From assembly GCA_964647825.1 (NCBI GenBank), contig CAZYJL010000007.1:1-64000 (forward strand): a stretch of DNA of 64,000 bases, given 5' to 3'. Source of the stretch: VFKI01 sp964647825 (GTDB lineage: Bacteria; Pseudomonadota; Gammaproteobacteria; DSM-16500). The notes under the pieces were generated by a model. That model was not told the DNA's origin. It made no database searches and saw only the letters and a list, made by a program, of their open reading frames with translations. This document shows, in pieces, positions 45,382 through 54,506 of the stretch. Both the position numbers and the translations under genes were made by a program. Each line of letters opens with the position of its first letter. The first letter of the stretch is position 1.

Positions 45382-46362
45382 ATGATGATGATTAGAAAAA
45401 CAAATAAAAAAATCGGGGTCCTGCTTACAAACATTGGCACACCTTCAGCGCCGACTGTTTCAGCTGTCAGAACCTATTTACGAGAATTTCTTTCTGATCA
45501 ACGCGTCGTTGAATTACCGCGATTGATTTGGTACCCCATTCTATATGGCATTATTTTACCTCTTCGCGCTTTTCAATCTGCTAAATTATATAAAAACATT
45601 TGGCAACCAGACGGCTCACCATTATTGGTCAATTCACAAAAAATTGCCGATGCATTAGAAGCAAAAACAGGTATGCCCGTTGTACTCGGCATGCATTATG
45701 GCCAACCTTCGATGCAAAAAGCATTAGAAAAATTACGTGCAGAAAAAGTAGAACGCATAATTGTTTTACCACTTTACCCACAAAATTCTGCGACAACCAC
45801 AGCATCCAGTTTTGATTGTCTTGCAAAGGTCTTTAAGACATGGCGCGCGTTACCTGATATACAATTTATAGCAGATTACGCTGATCATCCAGCGTATATT
45901 GAGTCACTTTGCGAATCAATTTGTCAAACATGGCAAACGCATGGTAAAAAGTTTTTATTATTTTCTTTTCATGGTATCCCCAGAAAATACATTAATAAAG
46001 GTGATCCTTACGAAGCGCGCTGTTATCAAACTGTTACTTTGATCAAAGAAAAACTGGGGTTAAGTGATAGTGATTACTGCATCAGTTTTCAGTCACGCCT
46101 CGGACGTACTGAATGGCTAAAACCTTACACTGATGAAGTATTAGAAGAATTACCTAAAAAAAACATCAAAGCTATCCAAGTGATTTGCCCTGGTTTTGCA
46201 GCAGACTGTCTAGAAACACTGGAAGAAATTGCATTACGTGGTGAAGAACAATTTAAAGAAGGTGGCGGCGAAGATTTTCATTATATTCCTGCGTTAAATG
46301 CTACAGCTGCGCATATTACTGCATTGGAAGCCATTTTAAAATGTCATCTATCTTCGAAATAA
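45382..46362 (+). CDS. hemH: Ferrochelatase
   Basis: Inserts Fe(II) into protoporphyrin IX, the last step of heme synthesis. 326 residues. The catalytic His is in LLFSFHGIPRKYINKGDPY, with LLTNIGTPSAPTVSAVR at the N-terminus, ISFQSRLGRTEWLKPYTD and the conserved Glu in CPGFAADCLETLEEI. It is 7 bp after htpX and probably co-transcribed. No other heme gene is nearby. Confidence 0.96.
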   Translation: MMMIRKTNKKIGVLLTNIGTPSAPTVSAVRTYLREFLSDQRVVELPRLIWYPILYGIILPLRAFQSAKLYKNIWQPDGSPLLVNSQKIADALEAKTGMPVVLGMHYGQPSMQKALEKLRAEKVERIIVLPLYPQNSATTTASSFDCLAKVFKTWRALPDIQFIADYADHPAYIESLCESICQTWQTHGKKFLLFSFHGIPRKYINKGDPYEARCYQTVTLIKEKLGLSDSDYCISFQSRLGRTEWLKPYTDEVLEELPKKNIKAIQVICPGFAADCLETLEEIALRGEEQFKEGGGEDFHYIPALNATAAHITALEAILKCHLSSK

Positions 46363-46485
46363 TTTAATAAGTTTTTTCTTTATCAAATAAGGGTAAATAG
46401 TTATCTAACTCAATTATTTTATCACTAAAATTTCTAAAAAATCTTTTTTACCCAAGCAAACTACAAGATCAATCTCTTTCTCAAA

Positions 46486-48624
46486 TCAATTAATTTTTTT
46501 AGATGAGATTGTAGAAATTGGATCAAGATTCAGATCCAATTCAAAATGTTTCACTTTTCCTGATCCTTTTCCTTTTTTAATTAATATTGCATCAGAAACA
46601 AAAAAACAATAATTTTCTTTTCTAAGAATCTTTTCAAGATGTTGATTGCAACTCAAAATTTTCTCTTTAGGGAGCATACGCACCAATGGACGTTGCTCTT
46701 TTAGACTTGGAATAGATGTTTTTATTTTAAACAGATAACCATCTAGTTTTTCTGTTTTTTCTGTGTCCTTTATTGACTTAAATCCCAGTCCTTCATCTTT
46801 AATACGCGCAGATTGAGCAAACAATAATATTTCTGATGCTTCTGGTATTGAAGAGGAAACCAAAAGAAAAGAAGGTTTGCCAAAAAATTCACTATCAATT
46901 TTTTTAAAAGTATACGATTTACCAAGTGCATCAAAAATTTCCAATGAATCAGGTGCATCAGTTGTTTTAAATAGCGTATCCGATTTTTTTAGTGTAAAAA
47001 TTGTTGAGCTTGATCTTTTCACTTTTTTGAGAAGCAGGACATCATCTTTACTTTCACTTTCTTCTAGTAAAGTAGATCCTTTAGATTTTTCACTCTCTGT
47101 AGAAGATGAAATTTTTTCTTCTTCGAATAATGTAGGACGATAAGCTACATCAACGCTCTTTTTTATTATATCTTTATCAAACTTATCCTCATTCAAAAAT
47201 AAAATTTTCAAATCAGGTAGCTCTTTAAGCTTTTTCCTAAAATCATATAAGCCTTTTTTTAGCACTGTCACAGGGAGTATTTCTGTATCAATTTTTTCAG
47301 GAAAAAGAAATTTTATTTCATTTTCCTCCCCTGCTTTTTCTATCTCAACCACGGAAAATCCTGCATTAACAAAAGGCCTTGCATGTTTTCCATATAGAAA
47401 AACGGCTTCAAAAGCGGAACGTAATCTCCCTAATTTTATTAATTTTATTTCATCTGCTTCATCAGCCTGAAGAATAGAGTTATAGCACTCATTAAAAACC
47501 AGATCGATCTCTTTGAGATAAAATCTTGCATGTAATTGATTAATCCAAAAGGAAATTATTTTATCTGTCTCATTTTCCAATTTGAACAACACTGAATCTG
47601 AACTACTTACAGGTGAATAACTTAACTCGTTAAAGACAATAATTTTTGAATTATCATATAATTCTTTTATTTCTCTATGAATAAATTCTATCACATGGTA
47701 ATCAATCTGCTTGAAAAACTGGGACAAATTCTCTTCTAATTTAGAAACTATAATAAAAATTTTTTCTGTAAATTCACTAATAATTTTTTCTAGCAACGCA
47801 ATATTTGCTTTACTTAATTCGGTTCGGGATTGTAGTGCGGCATCGATTTTATCTTTTGGCAAAATTAAATCAAAATAATACGATGGTTTTTCATATAAAT
47901 CATGCTGATGCTTGATTTCTTGTGTTGCAATAATAACAATCTTTAAAAGATTATAAAGAAGAAAACTACTTAGAAAAACAGACGTCTTAGCCGCATATTG
48001 ATTAATTTTTTCAAAATAATATTTCAGAAATCTGTCCGAGTCATCTGATTTTTTTTTCAATTCATTTTCAATTTGTTTTAACCAAATAAAAAGCGCAGAG
48101 TGATACATTCGATTTATAAGAGAAGGAGCATGAGAAGACAAATCTTTAGCAGATAAAATACCTATAGCCATTTTGAGTGCTTTCAATCGATCACTTTCTT
48201 TTAAAGAGTCGAATAGTAATAGCGTTTTTTTTGTAGGCCAATGATATAAAATCCACCTAAAAGGTGCTTTTAATCCCTTGCGAGAAAATAGATCTCCTCC
48301 TTGCTCTATCATTCTATTTACAAAAGAAACAGGCAGATACTGTTTTTCTGAATGTTGTTCTAACTTTTTGGTGTACGTTTTTAAAACCGCTATTTCCATT
48401 AATGTTCTTTTCTTACCGAGCACTACTTCATTGAAATTTACTTTCCATTTTTCACAGTCATCAAAATAATCATCTATCACATCCGTCGATGCTTTTTCCT
48501 CTGTCAATGCTTGACTGACTTTTTCTAAGCCATGCAAAATAAGCAACTGCTTTTCTGAAATCTGATTTTTTTTTTCTTCTGGCGCAGTTAACTTTTTATC
48601 TTCCTCTAACGGGCACATAGCCAT
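46486..48624 (-). CDS. 712-residue orphan protein, possible effector
   Basis: Not recognised as a whole. About residues 70-135 resemble one to two ankyrin-like units (KRTLMEIAVLKTYTKKLEQ, FVNRMIEQGGDLFSRKG, PFRWIL). The remainder is helical and rich in Lys, Glu and Ser, with a Ser/Glu-rich linker (about 525-565). No signal peptide or membrane segment. The gene is very AT-rich, has no partner gene and lies beyond the hemH operon. Large AT-rich orphans of this type often encode Dot/Icm effectors in Legionella and Coxiella, but the C-terminus (LDLNLDPISTISSKKIN) shows only a weak secretion-signal look and the assignment is speculative. Confidence 0.55.
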   Translation of the reverse strand: MAMCPLEEDKKLTAPEEKKNQISEKQLLILHGLEKVSQALTEEKASTDVIDDYFDDCEKWKVNFNEVVLGKKRTLMEIAVLKTYTKKLEQHSEKQYLPVSFVNRMIEQGGDLFSRKGLKAPFRWILYHWPTKKTLLLFDSLKESDRLKALKMAIGILSAKDLSSHAPSLINRMYHSALFIWLKQIENELKKKSDDSDRFLKYYFEKINQYAAKTSVFLSSFLLYNLLKIVIIATQEIKHQHDLYEKPSYYFDLILPKDKIDAALQSRTELSKANIALLEKIISEFTEKIFIIVSKLEENLSQFFKQIDYHVIEFIHREIKELYDNSKIIVFNELSYSPVSSSDSVLFKLENETDKIISFWINQLHARFYLKEIDLVFNECYNSILQADEADEIKLIKLGRLRSAFEAVFLYGKHARPFVNAGFSVVEIEKAGEENEIKFLFPEKIDTEILPVTVLKKGLYDFRKKLKELPDLKILFLNEDKFDKDIIKKSVDVAYRPTLFEEEKISSSTESEKSKGSTLLEESESKDDVLLLKKVKRSSSTIFTLKKSDTLFKTTDAPDSLEIFDALGKSYTFKKIDSEFFGKPSFLLVSSSIPEASEILLFAQSARIKDEGLGFKSIKDTEKTEKLDGYLFKIKTSIPSLKEQRPLVRMLPKEKILSCNQHLEKILRKENYCFFVSDAILIKKGKGSGKVKHFELDLNLDPISTISSKKIN

Positions 48625-48751
48625 CCCCTCGTTGAAGTTTTTTTCATATTTTTTATTATAGTATTTTTTTTATTTAGCGTGTAATTTTACATTGTAACTT
48701 ATTGTAAATAATCGTATATTTATTTTACAGTTTGGCATCAGGGACGATTCC

Positions 48752-49336
48752 ATGCTACGACAATTTTGCTCTATTATTAAACATCTCAACGCATTTTTTC
48801 TTATTTTTTTCACTTTTTTGACCAGCGCTACCCTAACGAACTCTACTTATGCACAACCACTCTGGATGGGTATGACGGCCTCTATCCCACTGATTGACAA
48901 AGATCCACCGAACCTACATGGTTATCGTGGCTCTTTTTGGTTTCAGCCACACTACTTAGTTTGGCCGCATGCGCGCATTTATTTTGATGCAGGTTACAGT
49001 CATTTATGGGTTACACAAACGCCTATTTATCAAACAATTAGTATTTATTACATTTCACCGCTTGTGCGGTTTGATTTCCGCCGCGGCGAGCTCATTTCTC
49101 CTTTTATACGCTTAGGAATTGGTTTGGCTGCATTATCAAAAACACACTTTGCTGATCAAAAATTAGGCATCCATTTTGCATTTCAAGATGAAGTGGGTGC
49201 AGGACTCTCTTTCGGTCGCCAACAAAATGTCTCCGTGATGCTCTCAGCACTACATTACTCAAACGGCTCGATGTCTGCTTATAATGCCGGTATTACTATT
49301 CCCTTAGTCTTAACACTTGAATATCGGTTTGTTTAG
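48752..49336 (+). CDS. pagL: PagL-like lipid A deacylase family outer-membrane protein
   Basis: 194 residues with a signal peptide ending near TYAQ, and the beta-barrel pattern of the acyloxyacyl/lipid A 3-O-deacylase family ending in a C-terminal Phe-containing LTLEYRFV. The active-site His and Ser lie in ALHYSNGSMS (HxS). In P. aeruginosa PagL a catalytic Glu lies 12 residues after the Ser; here that position (NAGITIP) appears to be Thr, so activity is uncertain. The start has AGGGA upstream. It would remodel LPS acyl chains in the outer membrane. Confidence 0.78.
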   Translation: MLRQFCSIIKHLNAFFLIFFTFLTSATLTNSTYAQPLWMGMTASIPLIDKDPPNLHGYRGSFWFQPHYLVWPHARIYFDAGYSHLWVTQTPIYQTISIYYISPLVRFDFRRGELISPFIRLGIGLAALSKTHFADQKLGIHFAFQDEVGAGLSFGRQQNVSVMLSALHYSNGSMSAYNAGITIPLVLTLEYRFV

Positions 49337-49400
49337 CAGGCGCGCTACGGGTAGAATCCCAAAACCTTTCTTGTTTTTTTGTTGCTAAGGCATTTTCTGC

Positions 49401-51218
49401 ATGCGGCGTAAGATTGCCATTAAAAACCATACAGAAGAAATCCGGCTGATTAATCGACGCCTGATTGCCGTTTGTGTATTAATGGGCTTACTCATTTTTT
49501 TACTTATCCTGCGCCTCGCCTTTTTGCAAATCGTGCGACATGATGTTTTCATTACACTTTCAAATAAAAATTGGCTAGATTTAATGCCAGTTGAGCCGAC
49601 ACGTGGCTTAATTTACGATCGTAATGGGATTTTAATAGCTGAAAATGTGCCAGTGTTTAGCTTAGATGTGATTCCTGATAAGGTTACTAATTTGCCGCAA
49701 ACGCTACATGATCTTGGCAAAATTATTGAATTAACTGATACAGACCGAGCACAGTTTAAGAAACAATTACGCCAACACCGGCGATTTGATGAAGTGACCC
49801 TTAAGTTACGCTTATCAGAAGCGGAAGTTGCCCAGTTTGCAGAAAACCAATATCAATTTCCCGGTGTCTTTATTCATGCACGCTTAATTCGCCACTACCC
49901 TTTTGGCAGCACGTTTTCCCATGTTTTAGGACATGTTGGCCGAATTAATGTCAAAGAATTACAGCAGATTGACCCAATTGAATATAGCGCAACAACCTAT
50001 ATTGGCAAATCCGGTATTGAAAAATTTTATGAAACGCGACTACACGGCCATGTCGGGTATCAGCAAGCAGAAAATGATGCGAGTGGTGAAGTCATTCGCA
50101 TCTTAAAACAAATACCACCCATACCGGGCGAGAATCTGCAGCTCACACTAGACAGTCGTTTACAACAAATAGCGGAAGCGGCTTTTGTTGGACACCGCGG
50201 TGCGCTTGTGGCGGTCGAACCTACAACAGGCGATATTTTGGCAATGGTCAGTTATCCTGGATTTGAGCCTGATAATTTTGTCACGGGTATGAGTAACGAC
50301 GATTATCACGCTTTGCAAACGTCTATTGATCGGCCTTTATTTGATCGTGCATTGCGTGGACTGTACCCTCCTGGTTCAACTATCAAACCATTTATTGCCA
50401 TTGAAGGGTTAGAATCAGGTGTCGTGACACCAGAGGAGACTATTTTTGATCCCGGTTGGTTCAAACTAGAAGGGAGTAATCATATTTTTCATGATTGGCA
50501 ACATCGTGGTCATGGGACAGTGAATTTAACACGCGCCATTGTGACCTCTTGCGATACGTATTTTTTTAATTTGTCACAGCAATTAGGCATAGCACGAATT
50601 GATTCAATTTTAGCGCAATTTGGTTTTGGTGAAAAATCTGGCATTGACTTACCTGATGAACGCACAGGTATCGTTGCGTCACCTGCCTATAAACAACGCG
50701 TAAAACGAACAGCATGGTATCGTGGTGACACAGTCATTTCTTCGATTGGTCAAGGCTATATGCAATTTACACCGCTACAATTAGCCGCGGCGACAGCAAC
50801 CCTTGCTATGCAAGGTGTGCGCCACACCCCGCATTTATTAAAAACACAAACAACATCAACGGAAGCTAGCCCTATTGTACTCACGCATAAAAACAGTTGG
50901 AAAGTCATTATCAATGCAATGGAAAAAGTCGTGACATCGCCAGAAGGAACAGGCAATTTACATTTTGGCAGACCAAATTATACCGTCGCAATTAAAACCG
51001 GCACGGCACAAGTACACTCTATTCATCGTCAAGGTATCAAAGCAATCACAGAAGATCAGAGCAAGCTGCCTGAACATTTACGTGATAATTCTTTGTTTAT
51101 TGGTTTTGCGCCAGTGGAACACCCGCAAATTGCCATTGCAGTGATTGCAGAAAATGATACTGTTGCAGGACCTATCGCACGCACTGTGATTGACGCTTGG
51201 TTGAAAGGAAAACACTAA
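49401..51218 (+). CDS. mrdA: Penicillin-binding protein 2
   Basis: 605 residues, the transpeptidase of the elongasome. One N-terminal membrane segment (LIAVCVLMGLLIFLLILRLAF), a pedestal domain (EPTRGLIYDRNGILIAENVP), and the transpeptidase with SxxK in YPPGSTIKPF, SxD in TSCDTYFFNLS and KTGTA in AIKTGTAQVHS. Followed 4 bp later by its partner RodA. Confidence 0.96.
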   Translation: MRRKIAIKNHTEEIRLINRRLIAVCVLMGLLIFLLILRLAFLQIVRHDVFITLSNKNWLDLMPVEPTRGLIYDRNGILIAENVPVFSLDVIPDKVTNLPQTLHDLGKIIELTDTDRAQFKKQLRQHRRFDEVTLKLRLSEAEVAQFAENQYQFPGVFIHARLIRHYPFGSTFSHVLGHVGRINVKELQQIDPIEYSATTYIGKSGIEKFYETRLHGHVGYQQAENDASGEVIRILKQIPPIPGENLQLTLDSRLQQIAEAAFVGHRGALVAVEPTTGDILAMVSYPGFEPDNFVTGMSNDDYHALQTSIDRPLFDRALRGLYPPGSTIKPFIAIEGLESGVVTPEETIFDPGWFKLEGSNHIFHDWQHRGHGTVNLTRAIVTSCDTYFFNLSQQLGIARIDSILAQFGFGEKSGIDLPDERTGIVASPAYKQRVKRTAWYRGDTVISSIGQGYMQFTPLQLAAATATLAMQGVRHTPHLLKTQTTSTEASPIVLTHKNSWKVIINAMEKVVTSPEGTGNLHFGRPNYTVAIKTGTAQVHSIHRQGIKAITEDQSKLPEHLRDNSLFIGFAPVEHPQIAIAVIAENDTVAGPIARTVIDAWLKGKH

Positions 51219-51222
51219 TACG

Positions 51223-52356
51223 ATGCGTTCCTCTTTTACGACAAAACACGGCTCAGAAAAACACACACGTTCCCGTACGCTTTGGCATTATATTCATATT
51301 GATGTGCCACTGTTATTTTTTCTTTTTATCTTAGCAGGATTAGGTTTATTCATTTTATACAGTGCAGGAGGTAAAGAAATCAACTTAGTCAGTCGACAAG
51401 CAGCGCATTTTGCGCTGGCATTTGGTGTCATGTTAATTTTTGCACAAATCCCGCCAGAAACTTATAAACGTCATGCACCTTGGATCTATGCAGTGGGTGT
51501 CTTTTTATTATTTCTAGTATTAATTGCCGGTCATCGCGGCAAAGGCGCATCACGTTGGCTCACGCTTGGTCCGATGCATTTTCAACCATCTGAATTAATG
51601 AAATTAGCTATTCCCTTATTTTTGGCATGGTGTTGTCACCGGATTCATTTACCTTTATCTGGGCGTGCACTATGCATCGCCATTATTATTATTTTAATTC
51701 CTGCCTTTCTGACAGCCAAAGAACCTGATCTTGGTACGGCTATTTTACAAGCAGTAGCGGGTGGCAGCGTCTTACTTCTTGCAGGTATTAGCTGGGCACT
51801 ACTAGCGACACTTGCAGGCGGTTTTTTATTAACAGCACCTATCATCTGGCATTTTTTACATGACTACCAAAAGCAGCGCATTTTAACCTTCCTTAATCCA
51901 GAAAGAGATCCGTTAGGTGCGGGTTATCATATTATCCAATCAAAGATTGCTATTGGTTCAGGTGGGTTATTTGGTAAAGGATTTTTACAAGGCACGCAAT
52001 CTCACCTGCATTTTTTACCCGAACATTCAACGGATTTTATTTTTGCAGTATGCAGTGAAGAAGCAGGCTTTGTCGGTTGCCTTATTTTAATCATTATTTT
52101 TATGTGTGTTGTCATTCGTGGATTACAAATTGCAACACACGCACAAGATACATTTTCACGCTTATTGGCTGGTAGTCTTGCGCTGACCTTTTTTATTTCT
52201 TTTTTTATTAATATGGGCATGGTCACGGGCATTTTGCCTGTTGTCGGATTACCCTTACCGCTGATAAGCTACGGGGGTTCTTCGATGATTACGATGATGG
52301 CAGGATTTGGTATTTTAATGTCTATTCAAACACATCGAAGATTATTAACCGCGTAA
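51223..52356 (+). CDS. mrdB: RodA, elongasome glycosyltransferase
   Basis: 377 residues, about ten membrane segments, SEDS family. LVSRQAAHFALAFGVML, SRWLTLGPMHFQPSELMKLA, AKEPDLGTAIL and the C-terminal PLISYGGSSMITMMAGFGIL are SEDS signatures. The Asp in KEPDLGTA is the family's catalytic position. Polymerises lateral peptidoglycan with PBP2. Confidence 0.96.
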   Translation: MRSSFTTKHGSEKHTRSRTLWHYIHIDVPLLFFLFILAGLGLFILYSAGGKEINLVSRQAAHFALAFGVMLIFAQIPPETYKRHAPWIYAVGVFLLFLVLIAGHRGKGASRWLTLGPMHFQPSELMKLAIPLFLAWCCHRIHLPLSGRALCIAIIIILIPAFLTAKEPDLGTAILQAVAGGSVLLLAGISWALLATLAGGFLLTAPIIWHFLHDYQKQRILTFLNPERDPLGAGYHIIQSKIAIGSGGLFGKGFLQGTQSHLHFLPEHSTDFIFAVCSEEAGFVGCLILIIIFMCVVIRGLQIATHAQDTFSRLLAGSLALTFFISFFINMGMVTGILPVVGLPLPLISYGGSSMITMMAGFGILMSIQTHRRLLTA

Positions 52357-52371
52357 AGCCACGTAATGAAT

Positions 52372-52536
52372 CAGTAGGAGTATTTTTAACGACTTGACTG
52401 ACCGCAATTGCCAAACAGCAAGCAGTATTTTACTAATAAAATACGCTTCATGTGATAAGAAAAGGCATGGCGCGATCATTTTCAACAGCCGATAGGCAAC
52501 TGATATGCAGTCAAGTCGTCAAAAATACTCCAACTG
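52372..52536. repeat. 165-bp inverted-repeat (MITE-like) element
   Basis: The 29-bp arms at 52372-52400 and 52508-52536 are inverted copies with two mismatches; the core of each is GTATTTTT(A/G)ACGACTTGACTG. The inner sequence also pairs in part (AATTGCC with GGCAACT). It has no coding capacity and fills nearly the whole rodA-mltB gap. It could be a MITE or a structured transcript; no second copy is visible in the window. Confidence 0.6.
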
Positions 52537-52607
52537 TTCTATTACAACGCTGCAACCTATGAAATTAAGGCATCGCGATAAAGAAAAATTTACCAAAAGG
52601 ATTTGCT

Positions 52608-53600
52608 ATGCGATTTTTTTTCTGTCTGTTCACGTGCGTCATGTTGTTTTTTTCAGCAACACTTTCAGCTGAAATAAAAAAAACCGACAAACCAGAACAT
52701 GTAACAGAAAAATCATTTGCCGAACAGCCTGCAGTCCAAAAATTTATTGATGAAATGGTAACAAATTATCACTTTAATGCAAAAAAACTAACGAATTTGT
52801 TTAATACCGTGAAACCAAAACCGACAGTCATACAAAGTGTTAAAACACCGCTAGAAAAACAACCTTGGTACATTTATCGTCTTCTCTTTGTGACGCGTTG
52901 GCGCACACACGAAGGAGCCATCTTTTGGAAAAAAAATGCAGCTTTATTAGAAAAAGCAGAAAAAATTTATGGTGTGCCGGCCGCCATCATCGTTGCGACA
53001 CTTGGCATAGAAACAAAATACGGCGTCGATGCGGGTAAATACCGTGTGATTGACTCGCTTTCAAATTTAGCCTTTAGCCACTCTACTCGCGCACCTTTTT
53101 TTCGCTCACAATTAAAAGAATTTTTATTATTATGTCGTGAACAAAATTTTGATCCTTACACACTAAAAGGCTCTTATGCAGGCGCTATCGGACAAGTACA
53201 ATTCACGCCAGAAAGTTATCGTCGCTATGCCACACATTTCCCAGAAACAACAAACACACAATCAAATAATAAAAATAAAAAAATTGATCTATTTCATAAC
53301 GAAGCAGATATCATTGCCAGTATCGCAAACTATTATAAAAATCATGGCTGGTTAGCGAATCAACCCATTGCAGAACGCATTGATAATCAAAACAAAAGAG
53401 AGAAATTATTGAAAAAATTTGCTGCGAAAGAAAGACCACAAGTTATCGAGTTAGAAGATTATTTTTTTAAAGAATCTTGGGTGACTTACCATAATTTTTC
53501 TGTCATTAAACGCTATAATACCAGTGATTTATATGCCATGGCGGTGATTGAACTGGGAAATAAAATTAGTCTCCTAAAAGGTAAAAAAGATGCAGCGTAG
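52608..53600 (+). CDS. mltB: MltB lytic murein transglycosylase
   Basis: 330 residues, cleaves glycan strands of peptidoglycan. Signal peptide at the N-terminus (without an obvious lipobox), catalytic Glu in LGIETKYGVDAG, RVIDSLSNLAF, GSYAGAIGQVQFTPESYRRYA and the C-terminal YNTSDLYAMAVIELGNKI. AAGGA precedes the ATG. It overlaps rlpA by 11 bp; mltB-rlpA is a conserved pair. Confidence 0.94.
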   Translation: MRFFFCLFTCVMLFFSATLSAEIKKTDKPEHVTEKSFAEQPAVQKFIDEMVTNYHFNAKKLTNLFNTVKPKPTVIQSVKTPLEKQPWYIYRLLFVTRWRTHEGAIFWKKNAALLEKAEKIYGVPAAIIVATLGIETKYGVDAGKYRVIDSLSNLAFSHSTRAPFFRSQLKEFLLLCREQNFDPYTLKGSYAGAIGQVQFTPESYRRYATHFPETTNTQSNNKNKKIDLFHNEADIIASIANYYKNHGWLANQPIAERIDNQNKREKLLKKFAAKERPQVIELEDYFFKESWVTYHNFSVIKRYNTSDLYAMAVIELGNKISLLKGKKDAA

Positions 53601-54504
53601 TTTTTTATTTTCTTTAATAGATCAATTACAAACTCACATAAAAACAGGATTTGTTTTTTTTGTATTAAGTTGTATAGCTTATTTACTTGTTGCGTGCTCT
53701 ACAACACGACATGATGGACCACCTCGATGGCCTGTTGATGTTTCACAGATTCCCAATGCAAAACCGAAAGTAGAAGCAAAAAGTAAATACGGCAATCCAC
53801 CGGTATACAACATCCACGGTAAAAATTATTGGGTGATGTCTTCTAGTAAAGGTTATGAAGAAAAGGGTATTGCCTCATGGTATGGCACGAAATTTCACCA
53901 TCATGCCACATCGAATGGTGAAAGATATAACATGCTAGCAATGACAGCAGCACATCGCACCTTACCCTTACCAACCTATGTTGAAGTCACCAATTTAAAA
54001 AATGGTCGTAAAGTCATTGTGCGCATTAATGATCGCGGTCCGTTTGCTAATAATCGCATTATTGATTTGTCCTATGCAGCTGCACGTAAACTCGGCATGG
54101 TTGGTCACGGCACCGCCTACGTGGATGTGCGTGCCATCGATCCTGAGCGACATCGTGAGCCCTTGCAAAATGATTTTTGGTTAGCGTCTAATCGAAAAAC
54201 AACAACCCCAACACCTATTGTGAAAAAAACGCAAACTGCGTCACTCACAAAAAAATATTCAACTGGTATTTATTTACAAGTAGGTGCATTTAAGAATCGT
54301 TTATTTGCAGAACGCTTAAAAGATAAACTCTCTCGCTTGTCCGCCTCACCTGTCACGATTGTTCGTCGTGCTGATAAAAACAACTTATATCGTGTTGAAA
54401 TTGGGCCCATTCAAGATAGCAACACAGCAAAACGTATTCGCCAACAAATTGGTTTAGCTGGCGGCGGTGAAATAAAAACAATTCATCGCACAATGGAGGC
54501 ATAG
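53590..54504 (+). CDS. rlpA: RlpA septal-ring lipoprotein
   Basis: 304 residues. Lipobox LLVACS at about residue 36. Double-psi beta-barrel domain at about 95-195 (GIASWYGTKFHHHATSNGER, HRTLPLPTYVEVTN, VIVRINDRGPF, DLSYAAARKLGM) with the catalytic Asp in NDRGP, and a C-terminal SPOR domain at about 225-300 (YLQVGAFKNRLFAERLKDKL). It cleaves denuded glycans at the septum. Downstream of mltB with overlap. Confidence 0.94.
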   Translation: MQRSFLFSLIDQLQTHIKTGFVFFVLSCIAYLLVACSTTRHDGPPRWPVDVSQIPNAKPKVEAKSKYGNPPVYNIHGKNYWVMSSSKGYEEKGIASWYGTKFHHHATSNGERYNMLAMTAAHRTLPLPTYVEVTNLKNGRKVIVRINDRGPFANNRIIDLSYAAARKLGMVGHGTAYVDVRAIDPERHREPLQNDFWLASNRKTTTPTPIVKKTQTASLTKKYSTGIYLQVGAFKNRLFAERLKDKLSRLSASPVTIVRRADKNNLYRVEIGPIQDSNTAKRIRQQIGLAGGGEIKTIHRTMEA

Positions 54505-54506
54505 CT

